NCBI RefSeq assembly: GCF_001511835.1
Contig: NZ_LN997848.1
Span: 4,058,001-4,122,000 of the forward strand
Source: Magnetospirillum sp. XM-1
GTDB taxonomy: Bacteria; Pseudomonadota; Alphaproteobacteria; Rhodospirillales; Magnetospirillaceae
Reading direction: 5' to 3'
Length of the DNA stretch: 64,000 nt
Shown here: in pieces, positions 1 through 7,936 of the stretch
Position numbering within the stretch: position 1 is the stretch's first letter
Layout of the letters: the number at the start of each line of letters is the position of its first letter
The notes under the pieces: model-generated
Seen by the model: the letters and a program-made list of their open reading frames with translations, nothing else
Database searches by the model: none
What the model was told of the DNA's origin: nothing
Position numbers and translations under genes: made by a program

Positions 1-2
1 AC

Positions 3-962
3 GCGGTGGCCAACGGCCTTTATGAGCGCATGTGCGCCGTCACCGGCCGCGCCATGAGCCCCCAGGACAAGGCGGCCTGGTATGCCGGCATCCGCAACGC
101 CTATGGCTCACGCACCGAGGCCATGCGGGAAGAACTGGACGCCGTGCCCCGCGAAGGCGACGGCACCATGTTGGCCCTGGCGCTGATCGAGGCCGCCCAG
201 CGGCAGGCTTACCGCCTGGTGCGGTGGGAACCGCCGGAGCCGGCCGGCGGCCTGGAATTCGTCGACTGGCCCGAGCAGCTGCGCCGCGCCCACATGGATC
301 TGTGGATCAAGGAGCACGTCGTCCCCGAGCTGGAGAAGTTCCCCGCCTGGGCGCTGGGCGCGCTGGGCGGCGATTTCGCCATGCGCCAGGACCGCGCCGC
401 CTATGCCGTCGGCTTCACCGACCATGCTCTGCACCGCCATGTGCCGCTGATCGTCGAGCTGTGCCAATGTCCCTATGACCAGCAGAAGCAGCTGCTGTTC
501 TTCATCGGAACCTGGTTGCGCCAGCACCGCCGGCTCCAGGGCGGCGTGCTGGACGCCAACGGCAACGGCATGGTCCTGGCCCAGGAAGCGCGGCAGAAAT
601 TCGGGCCCGAAAGCATCGTCGAGCTGATGCCGTCGGACGCTTGGGCACGCGAGATGACGCCCAAATTCTCGGCCGCCTTTGCCGACAAGACCATCCACGT
701 GCCTGCCCATCTCGACGTGCGCGGAGATCTCCACCAGTTCCGCATCGTCAACGGCGTCGGAAAGATTCCCAAGGACGTCCGCACCGAGGGCACCGATGGC
801 GGCAAGCGCCACGCCGATACAGCCGTGGCCCTGCTGAACTTCTACGCCGCCACCTTCGGCGAGGTGGTCGACTACGGCTACCAGTCGGCCCGGGCCGAAG
901 CCGAGGGCAGGGGCGCCGATCACGACGATGACGACGGCCGCTTCGGCCAAGGAGCATTTTGA
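3..962 (+). CDS. Mu-like phage terminase large subunit, C-terminal part (Mu gp28 family), cut by window edge
   Basis: The reading frame is open to the left edge, so this is the C-terminal part of a longer protein; the in-frame GTG at 6 is not a credible start. The family is the DNA-packaging motor: an N-terminal ATPase (outside the window) and a C-terminal RNase H-like nuclease that cuts the concatemer or the host-flanked prophage ends. The visible part contains the conserved stretch around DLHQFRIVNGVGKIP and GGKRHADTAVALLNFYAAT, and an acidic tail (DHDDDD). The call rests on family resemblance and on its position directly before a gp29-type portal gene, whose ATG overlaps this stop (TGATG at 960-964). 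Confidence 0.8.
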   Translation, partial: AVANGLYERMCAVTGRAMSPQDKAAWYAGIRNAYGSRTEAMREELDAVPREGDGTMLALALIEAAQRQAYRLVRWEPPEPAGGLEFVDWPEQLRRAHMDLWIKEHVVPELEKFPAWALGALGGDFAMRQDRAAYAVGFTDHALHRHVPLIVELCQCPYDQQKQLLFFIGTWLRQHRRLQGGVLDANGNGMVLAQEARQKFGPESIVELMPSDAWAREMTPKFSAAFADKTIHVPAHLDVRGDLHQFRIVNGVGKIPKDVRTEGTDGGKRHADTAVALLNFYAATFGEVVDYGYQSARAEAEGRGADHDDDDGRFGQGAF

Positions 963-2527
963 TGGTCAAGTCCAGCCTGGTCGATCAATACGGCCGCCCC
1001 ATCGAGTACGGCCGCCTGACCGAGGAGGAATCCGGCCCGACCCTCGCCGGCGTCCGCCAGATCCTCTCGGACCACCCGTCCTCCGGCCTGACGCCCCGGC
1101 GCCTGGCCTCCCTCCTGATCGCCGCCGAGCAGGGCGACGCCGATGCCTACCTGGAACTGGCCGAGGACATGGAGGAGAAGGACCTCCATTACCGCGCCGT
1201 GCTGGGCACGCGCAAGCTGCAGGTGTCGCAGCTCCCCATCACGGTGGAGGCCGCCAGCGACGACGCGGCCGACCAAAAGATGGCCGACCTGGTGCGCGAA
1301 CACCTGGTGGAGTCCGGGGTAGTCGAGGACTACCTGTTCGACATGCTGGACGCGGTGGGCAAGGGCTATTCGGTGGGCGAGATCATCTGGCGCACCGATG
1401 GCGGAATCTGGCGCCCGGCCCGCGTCGAATGGCGCGACCCCCGCTGGTTCGAATTCGACCGCCGGGACGGCCGCACCCTGCTGCTGAAGGGTGGCGCCGC
1501 CGGTATCGGCATGCCCGAACCCCTGAAGCCCTTCGGCTACGTGGTGCATTGCCACCGGACCAAGTCCGGCCTGCCCGTCCGTGGCGGCCTGGCCCGAGCG
1601 GTGGCCTGGATGTACCTGTTCAAGAATTTCGACATCAAGTCGTGGGTCGAGTTCCTGGAGGTGTTCGGCCAGCCGGTGCGCATCGGCAAGTACCATGCCG
1701 GCGCCTCGGATGCCGACAAGGCGATCCTGCTGCGCGCCGTACGTTCCATCGCCCGCGACGTAGCCGCCATCATCCCCGATTCCATGGCCATGGAACTGGT
1801 CGAGGCGAAGATCTCCGGCACCATCACGGTGCAGAAGGAATTCGCCGAGTTCGCCGATTCCCAGGTGTCCAAGGCGGTTCTGGGCCAGACCGGCACCACC
1901 GACGTGGGCCAGCATGTGGGCACCGCCAAGGCCCACGACAAGGTCAAGGACGACATCGAGCGCGACGACGCCCGCCAGGGCAGCAACACCGTCAACGACG
2001 GCCTGGTGCGCCCGCTGATCGACCTCAACAAGGGGCCTCAAGAGCGCTATCCCCGCCTGCGCATCCGCCGCCCCGACGCCGTCGACACCAAGCTGTTCAT
2101 GGCCAACGTCAAGACCTTCGTCGACCTGGGCGGCAAGGTCGAGGCCTCGGTGGTGCGCGATCGCCTGGGCCTGCCCGATCCCCCCGAAGGCAAGGGTGTC
2201 GAGCTGCTGCAGCCCAGCCGCTCCGGCCCGGCGCCGGCGGAACCAATCACCGATCCCGTGTCCACCCAGTCGCAGGAGGTGGCGATACGCCCGGCCGACG
2301 CCCTGGATCATCTGGCCGAGGCCGCCCTGGCAGATTGGGAGCCGATGATGATTGCAGCGATCTCGCCGGTCGAGCGGCTGCTGGCCGAATGCGCCACGCC
2401 TGAGGAGTTCAAGCGCCGCCTGCCCGAGATCATCGGCGCCATGGATGTGGACCAGCTCGCCGAGACGCTGGCCAAGGCCTGCTTCGCGGCGCGCGCCGCC
2501 GGCGAGGCCGAGGCGGAGATCGGCTAG
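962..2527 (+). CDS. Mu-like portal protein (gp29, DUF935 family)
   Basis: 521 aa. The portal forms the dodecameric ring at the capsid vertex through which DNA is packed and ejected and to which the tail attaches. The sequence matches the DUF935 family throughout: an N-terminal SLVDQYGRP motif, LHYRAVLGTRKLQVSQLP near residues 75-95, and a central region from about WMYLFKNFDIKSWVEFLEVF onward. I chose ATG 962, which overlaps the terminase stop, over the TTG three bases upstream. The C-terminal 80 residues are alpha-helical and less conserved. It is translationally coupled to the terminase and ends one base before the gpF-type gene. Confidence 0.93.
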   Translation: MVKSSLVDQYGRPIEYGRLTEEESGPTLAGVRQILSDHPSSGLTPRRLASLLIAAEQGDADAYLELAEDMEEKDLHYRAVLGTRKLQVSQLPITVEAASDDAADQKMADLVREHLVESGVVEDYLFDMLDAVGKGYSVGEIIWRTDGGIWRPARVEWRDPRWFEFDRRDGRTLLLKGGAAGIGMPEPLKPFGYVVHCHRTKSGLPVRGGLARAVAWMYLFKNFDIKSWVEFLEVFGQPVRIGKYHAGASDADKAILLRAVRSIARDVAAIIPDSMAMELVEAKISGTITVQKEFAEFADSQVSKAVLGQTGTTDVGQHVGTAKAHDKVKDDIERDDARQGSNTVNDGLVRPLIDLNKGPQERYPRLRIRRPDAVDTKLFMANVKTFVDLGGKVEASVVRDRLGLPDPPEGKGVELLQPSRSGPAPAEPITDPVSTQSQEVAIRPADALDHLAEAALADWEPMMIAAISPVERLLAECATPEEFKRRLPEIIGAMDVDQLAETLAKACFAARAAGEAEAEIG

Positions 2528-3811
2528 GTGGCCACGCCCGCGCCCGTCGATCTCAGGCCGCTGCCGCCCACCGAGGCGCTGCGCTATCTGCGCTCCAAGG
2601 GATACAAGACGGGCTTCGCCTGGCAGGACGTCTGGCAGGGCGAGCATGCCCGGGCCTTCACCGTGGCCAAGGCCATGCGCCTCGACATCCTGGCCGACAT
2701 CCGCGAAGCCCTGGACAAGGCCCTGGCCGACGGCACCACCTTCGAGCAGTTCAAGCGCGAGCTGAAGCCGGTCCTGCAGGCCAAGGGATGGTGGGGCAGG
2801 AAGGAGATGGCCGACCCCGCCACCGGCGAGATCTCCAAGGTCCAACTGGGCAGCCCGCGCCGGCTGGCCATCATCTTCGACGCCAACATCCGCACCGCCC
2901 ACGCCGCCGGCGACTGGGCCAAGATCGAGCGGGTCAAGGCTGACCGCCCCTTCCTCATGTACGACGCGGTGCTGGACCGCCGCACCCGCCCCCAGCACCG
3001 GAGCTGGAGCGGCACCGTGCTTCCGGTGGACGATCCCTGGTGGGACACCCACTACACGCCCAACGGCTGGCGCTGCCGCTGCCGCGTCCGCCAGCTGGGC
3101 TATCGCGACCTCGCCCGCTATGGCCTGCAGGTCGCCGACAAGGCGCCGAAGATCGAGATGAAGCCCTGGTTCAACCAGCGCACCGGCAAGACCGAATGGG
3201 TGGCGGAGGGCATCGATCCCGGCTGGGGCTACAACGTCGGCAAGGAGCACATGCGCTCCCTGGTGCCGCCGCCGGCGTCGGGGGCCTTGCCGGTTCCCGC
3301 CATCAATCCGCCGGCCGACACGCCCATGCCGGCGCCGCGCCCCTTCTCTCCCAGCCGCCTGCTGCCAGGGGCGGGCACGCCCGGCGCCCTGACCGAGGAG
3401 GGGTATGTGGAACGCTTCCTGGCCGAGTTCGGCGCCGAGAAGGGCCCAAAGGTCATCACCGACAAGATCGGCGATCCCGTGGTGATCGGCCGCCGGCTGT
3501 TCCAGCAGGCCGACGGCAGCCTGAAGGTCACCAAGCGTGGGCGGGAAAAGACCCTTCTGGCGCTTGCCGACGCGTTGAAGGACCCCGACGAGATCTGGTG
3601 GCAGTGGGAGCAGAACAAGAAAACCGGCCGCTGGTTCCTGGCCAAGCGCTACCTGGCCCGCTTCGATGTGGACGGCAAGGGCACGCCGGCGCTGCTGTCC
3701 TTCTCCGTGGGCGAGGACGGCTGGGAAGGCGCTACCGCCTTCTCGCCCACCGCCGCCAACCTGGCCAACCAGCGGCGCGGCACGCTCGCCTACCGGCGGC
3801 CGGCCCCATGA
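2528..3811 (+). CDS. Mu gpF-like head morphogenesis protein fused to a PBECR-type nuclease domain
   Basis: 427 aa with a GTG start abutting the portal stop (TAG at 2525-2527). Residues about 1-200 are the gpF / SPP1 gp7 minor head domain. The family signature is clear around residues 140-190, with VLDRRTRPQHRSW followed by DTHYTPNGWRCRCRVRQL. After a proline-rich linker (about residues 240-290), residues about 309-427 form a separate small domain that starts VITDKIGDPVVIG and ends TAANLANQRRGTLAYRRP. This resembles the phage Barnase-EndoU-ColicinE5/D-RelE-like (PBECR) nucleases found as modules in phage head proteins. Such domains may be injected with DNA and act on host RNA. The head role is secure; the nuclease role is inferred from resemblance only. 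Confidence 0.85.
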   Translation: MATPAPVDLRPLPPTEALRYLRSKGYKTGFAWQDVWQGEHARAFTVAKAMRLDILADIREALDKALADGTTFEQFKRELKPVLQAKGWWGRKEMADPATGEISKVQLGSPRRLAIIFDANIRTAHAAGDWAKIERVKADRPFLMYDAVLDRRTRPQHRSWSGTVLPVDDPWWDTHYTPNGWRCRCRVRQLGYRDLARYGLQVADKAPKIEMKPWFNQRTGKTEWVAEGIDPGWGYNVGKEHMRSLVPPPASGALPVPAINPPADTPMPAPRPFSPSRLLPGAGTPGALTEEGYVERFLAEFGAEKGPKVITDKIGDPVVIGRRLFQQADGSLKVTKRGREKTLLALADALKDPDEIWWQWEQNKKTGRWFLAKRYLARFDVDGKGTPALLSFSVGEDGWEGATAFSPTAANLANQRRGTLAYRRPAP

Positions 3812-4174
3812 GCCGGAAATGAGAAAGGCCCGCCAATCCACCGGCGGGCCTGTCGTCGAGGGGAGCGGAGGGCCGGGTGGACGGCCTGCCCCTCAACGCC
3901 ACCATTATCGCGCCGTCTTCCTCCGAATTCAAGCGGGGCCGTTTAAGGCCCATCCACGCCCGGGACGCCCACATCCCCGTCCGAAATCATTGAACGCCGT
4001 TTTGAACGCCCGCAGGCGGAACGCGGGGCCTCTTGCGCGCCGGGCGCGGGCGGTGCATGCTCCGCCATCTCCCCACCATCGCCATCGCTGACTCTCGACC
4101 GGACACTTGTCCGGGTTATGGGCCCGCCTGCCCCCGTCTACCGTTCCCGCTCACAGTAAACGAGCCGGATCGAC
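3812..4174 (+). promoter_or_regulatory. 363-bp intergenic region before the capsid operon, with a 16-bp palindrome
   Basis: This is the longest gene-free stretch in the prophage half. No credible ORF with a start signal is seen. It holds the stem-loop at 3826-3851 and a near-perfect palindrome at 4099-4114 (CCGGACA CT TGTCCGG), about 60 bp before the protease ATG. A promoter or operator for the head and tail genes is plausible here, as in Mu where middle and late transcription is activator-driven, but no clear -10/-35 pair is visible. Confidence 0.4.
3826..3851. terminator. Stem-loop after the gpF-type gene
   Basis: AGGCCCGCC (3826-3834) pairs perfectly with GGCGGGCCT (3843-3851) across an 8-nt loop, 14 bp after the gpF stop. 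No T-run follows, so it may act as a weak terminator or an mRNA 3-prime stabiliser dividing the packaging genes from the capsid genes. Confidence 0.45.
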
Positions 4175-5383
4175 ATGGCCGACAAGGGGACCTCTCATGT
4201 GACGGACGAACAGGGCATCGCGCTGGCCACCGCCGGCGCGACCTCCCTGGGCGAAAGCGACGTGGTCGTCGCCTCGGCCGGCCTTGAGCTGCCGGGCGGC
4301 GCCCCCGAATGGGTCAAGCTGCTCCCCTACGGCACCTTCGCGGGCCGCGACGGTCGTGGTCCCTATACCCTGTCCGGGCCCGACCATGCGGCCCAGGTGA
4401 TCGCCGCCTCGACCGCCTACCAGAAGGGCGCCGATCTTCCCTTCGATTACGAGCACCAGGCCCAGCTGGCCGCCAAGAACGGCCAGCCGGTCATCGCGTC
4501 CGGCTGGGGCAAGGCCCTGGAGGCCCGCCCCGACGGCCTTTACGCCCGCATTGACTGGACCGAAACCGCCGCCGCCCGTCTGGCGGCCAAGGAATGCCGG
4601 TACATCAGCCCGGCCTTTACCCATGACCCCCAAGGCCGGGTGCTGCGCATCGTCGGCGGCGGCCTGGTGGCCATGCCCAATCTGGAAATCCCGGCGCTGG
4701 CCCATCAGGACCCCGCCGGTCAACAAGGAGAGTCCATGGACCCCATCCTCAAGGCGCTGCTCGATGCGCTCGGCCTGGCCGCCGGCACCACGCCGGAAGC
4801 CGTCGCCGCCCATGCCCAGAAGATGATCGCCGGCCACAAGGCCGCCATCAAGCTCCTGGGCCTGCCCGAAACCTCCACCCCGGAGCAGGTGGCCACCGCC
4901 GCCCAGGTCGCCATCGCCGGCCTGGCCAAGACCATCGGCATCGAGGGTGACGTCACCATCGTCACCCTGGCCACCGCCGCCCAGCAGCTGGCCGACAAGG
5001 CCAAGTCGGCCGGTACGGTCGACCTGACTGCGTTCGTCCCCATGGCGGTGCATGTGGCCGTGGCCAGCCAACTGGCCGAGCTGCAGGGCAAGGTGTCCAC
5101 CACCGATGCCGAGCGCGAGGTCAATGACGCCGTCAAGGCCGGCAAGCTCACCCCGGCCATGAAGGAATGGGGCTTGGCCCTGGCGTCCCAGTCCCTGGAC
5201 GCCTTCAAGGCCTATATCGCCAAGGCCCCGGTGCTGGTGGCCACCGCCGGCCAGACCGCCATCACGGCCCCGCCGCCGGCCACCGCCACCGGCGCTCAGG
5301 CGCTGTCCGCCGACGAACTGGCGGTGGCCAACCAGCTGGGCCTGACCGCCGAGCAGTTCGCCAAGGAAAAGGAGAACACGTAG
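4175..5383 (+). CDS. Mu gpI-like prohead protease / scaffold polyprotein
   Basis: 402 aa. In Mu, gene I encodes the maturation protease, and its C-terminal part is also made separately as the scaffold (gpZ). The N-terminal domain (about residues 30-185) shows the phage-protease pattern: WVKLLPYGTFAGRDGRGPY, DLPFDYEHQ, and ECRYISPAFTHDPQGRVLRI. Residues 188-402 are Ala-rich, mostly helical and scaffold-like. A strong Shine-Dalgarno and an in-frame ATG at 4736 support nested expression. The chosen start, ATG 4175, has only a weak upstream purine stretch. It is followed directly by the decoration gene. Confidence 0.88.
   Translation: MADKGTSHVTDEQGIALATAGATSLGESDVVVASAGLELPGGAPEWVKLLPYGTFAGRDGRGPYTLSGPDHAAQVIAASTAYQKGADLPFDYEHQAQLAAKNGQPVIASGWGKALEARPDGLYARIDWTETAAARLAAKECRYISPAFTHDPQGRVLRIVGGGLVAMPNLEIPALAHQDPAGQQGESMDPILKALLDALGLAAGTTPEAVAAHAQKMIAGHKAAIKLLGLPETSTPEQVATAAQVAIAGLAKTIGIEGDVTIVTLATAAQQLADKAKSAGTVDLTAFVPMAVHVAVASQLAELQGKVSTTDAEREVNDAVKAGKLTPAMKEWGLALASQSLDAFKAYIAKAPVLVATAGQTAITAPPPATATGAQALSADELAVANQLGLTAEQFAKEKENT
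4736..5383 (+). CDS. Nested in-frame scaffold protein (Mu gpZ analogue)
   Basis: The ATG at 4736 is exactly in frame with the protease gene (codon 188). It is preceded by AAGGAG at 4725-4730, a far better ribosome site than that of the full-length gene. The product would be 215 aa, Ala-rich and helical, starting MDPILKALLDALG. This matches the known Mu I/Z arrangement, in which the scaffold is produced in excess from an internal start and then degraded by the protease. The start is seen directly; independent translation is inferred. Confidence 0.7.
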   Translation: MDPILKALLDALGLAAGTTPEAVAAHAQKMIAGHKAAIKLLGLPETSTPEQVATAAQVAIAGLAKTIGIEGDVTIVTLATAAQQLADKAKSAGTVDLTAFVPMAVHVAVASQLAELQGKVSTTDAEREVNDAVKAGKLTPAMKEWGLALASQSLDAFKAYIAKAPVLVATAGQTAITAPPPATATGAQALSADELAVANQLGLTAEQFAKEKENT

Positions 5384-5791
5384 ATGGCCGCTCTGAACCA
5401 GGGGCGGATGACGCCCGAGCGTAGCGGCGAGACCCGCACCGTGCAGGTCGACGCCAACGTCAAGATCTTCGAAGGCGCCCTGGTGGTGCTGGCCGCCGGC
5501 TTCGCCAAGCCGGGAGCCACCGCCACCGGCCTGGTGGCCATCGGCCGGGCCGAGGAGATGGCGGACAATACCGGCGGCGCCCAGGGCGCCATGGCGCTGC
5601 GCGTTCGCCCCGGCATCTTCCGCTTCGACAATTCCGCCGCCGGCGACGCCATCACCGCCGCCGAGATCGGCAGCGATTGCTATGTCGTCGACGACCACAC
5701 CGTCGCCAAGACCAGCGCCACCAACGCCCGCTCGGTGGCGGGCGAGGTGTTCGACGTCGACGCTCAGGGCGTCTGGGTCAAGTTCAAGTAG
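5384..5791 (+). CDS. Capsid decoration (cement)-like protein
   Basis: 135 aa, starting at the base after the protease/scaffold stop. The beta-rich sequence has the pattern VQVDANVKIFEGALVVL ... GLVAIGRAEEM ... YVVDDHTVAKTSATNARSVAGEV, typical of small proteins in this slot of Mu-like prophages related to the DUF2190 / capsid-cement group. It would bind the outside of the expanded capsid. The call comes from position and fold pattern; no catalytic motif is expected. Confidence 0.65.
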   Translation: MAALNQGRMTPERSGETRTVQVDANVKIFEGALVVLAAGFAKPGATATGLVAIGRAEEMADNTGGAQGAMALRVRPGIFRFDNSAAGDAITAAEIGSDCYVVDDHTVAKTSATNARSVAGEVFDVDAQGVWVKFK

Positions 5792-5801
5792 GGGAAACCA
5801 G

Positions 5802-6695
5802 ATGATCATCAACGGCACCAACCTCCGCTCGCTGTACGTCGGGTTCAAGGCCTCTTTCCAGGGCGGCCTCGACGGTACGGTGACGCACTACAAGTCCGTC
5901 GCCATGACCGTGCCCTCCTCCAACCGCGAGGAGGATTACGGCTGGCTCGGCAAGTTCCCGCGCATGCGCGAGTGGCTGGGCGACCGCGTGGTCCACGGCG
6001 TCAGCGCCCACGGCTACACCATCAAGAACAAGCCGTTCGAGCTGACCATCGGCGTGGGCAAGGAAGACATCGAGGACGACAACCTCGGCATCTACGCGCC
6101 CCTGTTCAAGGGCATGGGCGAGTCGGTGGCGGCCCATCCCGACGAACTGGTGTTCGACCAGGTCAAGGCCGGCTTCAGCACCCCCTGCTACGACAAACAG
6201 TACTTCTTCGACACCGACCACCCCGTGCTCGACGCCAACGGCCAGGTCATCTCGGTGGCCAACACCGACGGTGGGGCCGGCACGCCCTGGTTCCTGATGG
6301 ACCTGTCCCGCTCGGTCAAGCCGGTGATCTACCAGGAGCGCAAGAAGCCCAACTTCGTCCCCAAGGACAAGGAGACGGACGACAACGTCTTCGACCGCAA
6401 GGAATACGTCTACGGCGTCGATTCCCGCGACAACGTCGGCTACGGCCTGTGGCAGCTGGCCTGGGGGTCCAAGCAGACCCTGGACAAGGCCCACTACAAG
6501 ACCGCCCGCGAGGCCATGATGGGCATGAAGGGCGATCACGGCCGCCCGCTTGGCATCCGCCCGACCCATCTGGTCGTTCCGCCCGCGCTGGAGGGGGCTG
6601 CGCTGGAGATCCTCAATGCCGAACGCGACGCGGCCGGTGCCACCAACGTCTACAAGGGCACGGCCGAGCTGATCGTCTGCCCGTGGCTCGCTTAA
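5802..6695 (+). CDS. Mu-like major head protein (gpT family)
   Basis: 297 aa from ATG 5802, with AGGGGAAA 7 nt upstream. The longer in-frame extension to 5682 overlaps the decoration gene and is not real. The sequence follows the gpT family closely: MIINGTNLRSLYVGFKASFQ at the N-terminus, YGWLGKFPRMREWLGDR around 45-62, ELTIGVGKEDIEDDNLGIY around 78-97, and a C-terminal PTHLVVPPALEGAALEIL. It forms the icosahedral shell on the gpZ-like scaffold. Its neighbours (protease/scaffold, decoration) are the expected head-assembly set. Confidence 0.95.
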   Translation: MIINGTNLRSLYVGFKASFQGGLDGTVTHYKSVAMTVPSSNREEDYGWLGKFPRMREWLGDRVVHGVSAHGYTIKNKPFELTIGVGKEDIEDDNLGIYAPLFKGMGESVAAHPDELVFDQVKAGFSTPCYDKQYFFDTDHPVLDANGQVISVANTDGGAGTPWFLMDLSRSVKPVIYQERKKPNFVPKDKETDDNVFDRKEYVYGVDSRDNVGYGLWQLAWGSKQTLDKAHYKTAREAMMGMKGDHGRPLGIRPTHLVVPPALEGAALEILNAERDAAGATNVYKGTAELIVCPWLA

Positions 6696-6706
6696 GGAGA
6701 CGCCCC

Positions 6707-6934
6707 ATGAAGATGATCCGCGTGCTGTCCAAGGTCGATGGCTTCCGCCGTGGCGGTCGCGCCTGGACCGGTTCCACCACCGTTCCCGCCTCCGAGTTCA
6801 CCAGGGACCAGGTCAAGGCCCTGGCGGCCGAGGACAATCTGGTGGTCGACGAGTTCGACGCGCCCGATCCCGACGCCAATTCCGGCAAGTCCACCGGCAA
6901 GAACAAGGCCGGCGACACCGATCCGCCCAAGTAA
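6707..6934 (+). CDS. HI1506-related small phage protein
   Basis: 75 aa from ATG 6707, with TAAGGAG just upstream overlapping the gpT stop region. It starts MKMIRVLSKVDGFRRGGRAW and has the FTRDQVKALAAEDNLVV segment typical of the small HI1506-related proteins found between head protein T and gp36 in Mu-like prophages. The C-terminus is polar and lysine-rich. The role is unknown; the position suggests head completion or stability. Confidence 0.7.
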   Translation: MKMIRVLSKVDGFRRGGRAWTGSTTVPASEFTRDQVKALAAEDNLVVDEFDAPDPDANSGKSTGKNKAGDTDPPK

Positions 6935-6954
6935 TCCTCTCGCTTGGGCTCCTT

Positions 6955-6985
6955 CCCCCGTGGCCGACCCCACCGGCCACGGGGG
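6955..6985. terminator. Perfect 12-bp stem-loop between the HI1506-like and gp36 genes
   Basis: CCCCCGTGGCCG (6955-6966) is perfectly complementary to CGGCCACGGGGG (6974-6985) with a 7-nt loop. It lies in the only real gap (79 bp) between the head block and the gp36 gene. No T-run follows. It could be a partial terminator or a processing/stability element lowering or separating expression downstream. Confidence 0.55.
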
Positions 6986-7013
6986 CTCCTTCAAGGCTTA
7001 AAGGACCATCCCC

Positions 7014-7436
7014 TTGACCATCTACGTGACCCGCCAGGATCTGGAGACCCGCTTTGGCCAGGCCGAGACCGCCCAGGCTGCCTGGCGCGAGTCCCTCGAT
7101 GCCGACGACGTCATCGCCGCCGCCTGCGCCGGCGCCGCCGAGCTGGTCGACGCCCACCTGGCGTCGCGCTACCGGCTGCCGCTGGAGCCGCTGCCGCTGA
7201 TGGTCAAGGAGATCGCCCTCGACGTCGCCTGGTACAAGCTGTGGCGGGGGCCGATCCCCGACGACGTCACCGCCCGCTACAAGGACGCGCAGCGCCTCCT
7301 CGACAAGATCGCCTCCGGCGCCCTGGAGCTGCAGGCCGACGGCATCGCCCCGGCCGAGTCCGTCTCCGGCTCGCCCGGCGTGGCCTTCGAGGGCCGCGAA
7401 CGGATGTTCAACGACAGTTCAATGGGCGACTACTGA
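7014..7436 (+). CDS. Mu gp36-like head-tail connector protein (DUF1320)
   Basis: 140 aa with a TTG start at 7014, preceded by AAAGGA. The family pattern is present: MTIYVTRQDLETRFGQ, then a helical region AAELVDAHLASRYRLPLEPLP, then LVKEIALDVAWYKLW and PDDVTARYKDAQRLLDKIASG. In Mu-like phages this protein sits at the head completion / head-tail joining position. Its stop overlaps the gpG start (TGATG at 7434-7438). Confidence 0.87.
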   Translation: MTIYVTRQDLETRFGQAETAQAAWRESLDADDVIAAACAGAAELVDAHLASRYRLPLEPLPLMVKEIALDVAWYKLWRGPIPDDVTARYKDAQRLLDKIASGALELQADGIAPAESVSGSPGVAFEGRERMFNDSSMGDY

Positions 7437-7936
7437 TGACCGGCGCCACCTTCGCCCTTGAAGTCGAGACCGTCTCGGTCGCCCGCCTGGGGGCCGCCTT
7501 CTCCGAACTGATGATGCGCATGGGCAACCTGTCGCAGCCCATGGACGTGATCGGCGCCGCCCTGGTGGACAGCACCCACCACCGCTTCGATACCGGCATC
7601 GGTCCCGGCGGGCGTCCCTGGGACACGTCGCATCGCGCCGCCGAGGAAGGCGGCCGGACCCTGGTGGATTCGCGGCGCCTGGAAAACTCGATCACCCACA
7701 ATCCGACCCACAATTCGGTGGAGGTCGGCACCAACGTCATCTATGCCGGCATCCACCAGTTCGGGGGCACCATCAAGGCCAAGGGCGGCGGCCAGTTGAA
7801 GTTCAAGATCGGCGGGCAGTGGGTGAGCGTCGAGGAAGTGGACATTCCCGCCCGCCCGTTCCTCGGTATCGACGACGCCGACGCCATCGAGATCGAGGCG
7901 ACCATCGACGACTGGCTGGCGAGGCCGTTCCGATGA
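7436..7936 (+). CDS. Virion morphogenesis protein (Mu gpG / tail completion family)
   Basis: 166 aa from ATG 7436 overlapping the previous stop. It matches the phage virion morphogenesis family: RFDTGIGPGGRPWDTSHRAA, LVDSRRLENSITHNPTHNSV, and GTNVIYAGIHQFGGTIKAK followed by IPARPFLGIDD. In Mu gpG lies right after gpF; here the gene sits after gp36, a relocation also common in Mu-like prophages. It is needed to finish the tail or to join heads and tails. It overlaps the next gene by 4 bp. Confidence 0.9.
   Translation: MTGATFALEVETVSVARLGAAFSELMMRMGNLSQPMDVIGAALVDSTHHRFDTGIGPGGRPWDTSHRAAEEGGRTLVDSRRLENSITHNPTHNSVEVGTNVIYAGIHQFGGTIKAKGGGQLKFKIGGQWVSVEEVDIPARPFLGIDDADAIEIEATIDDWLARPFR

Noticed and set aside
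920..3841. Minus-strand ORF of 973 codons across the portal and gpF genes
   Set aside because: It is a GC-rich antisense shadow: low-complexity Gly/Ala/Arg sequence, no family, and it lies exactly opposite well-recognised phage genes. The same applies to 4151-5848, 8229-10352, 25850-27844, 30450-31970 and 31989-33689.
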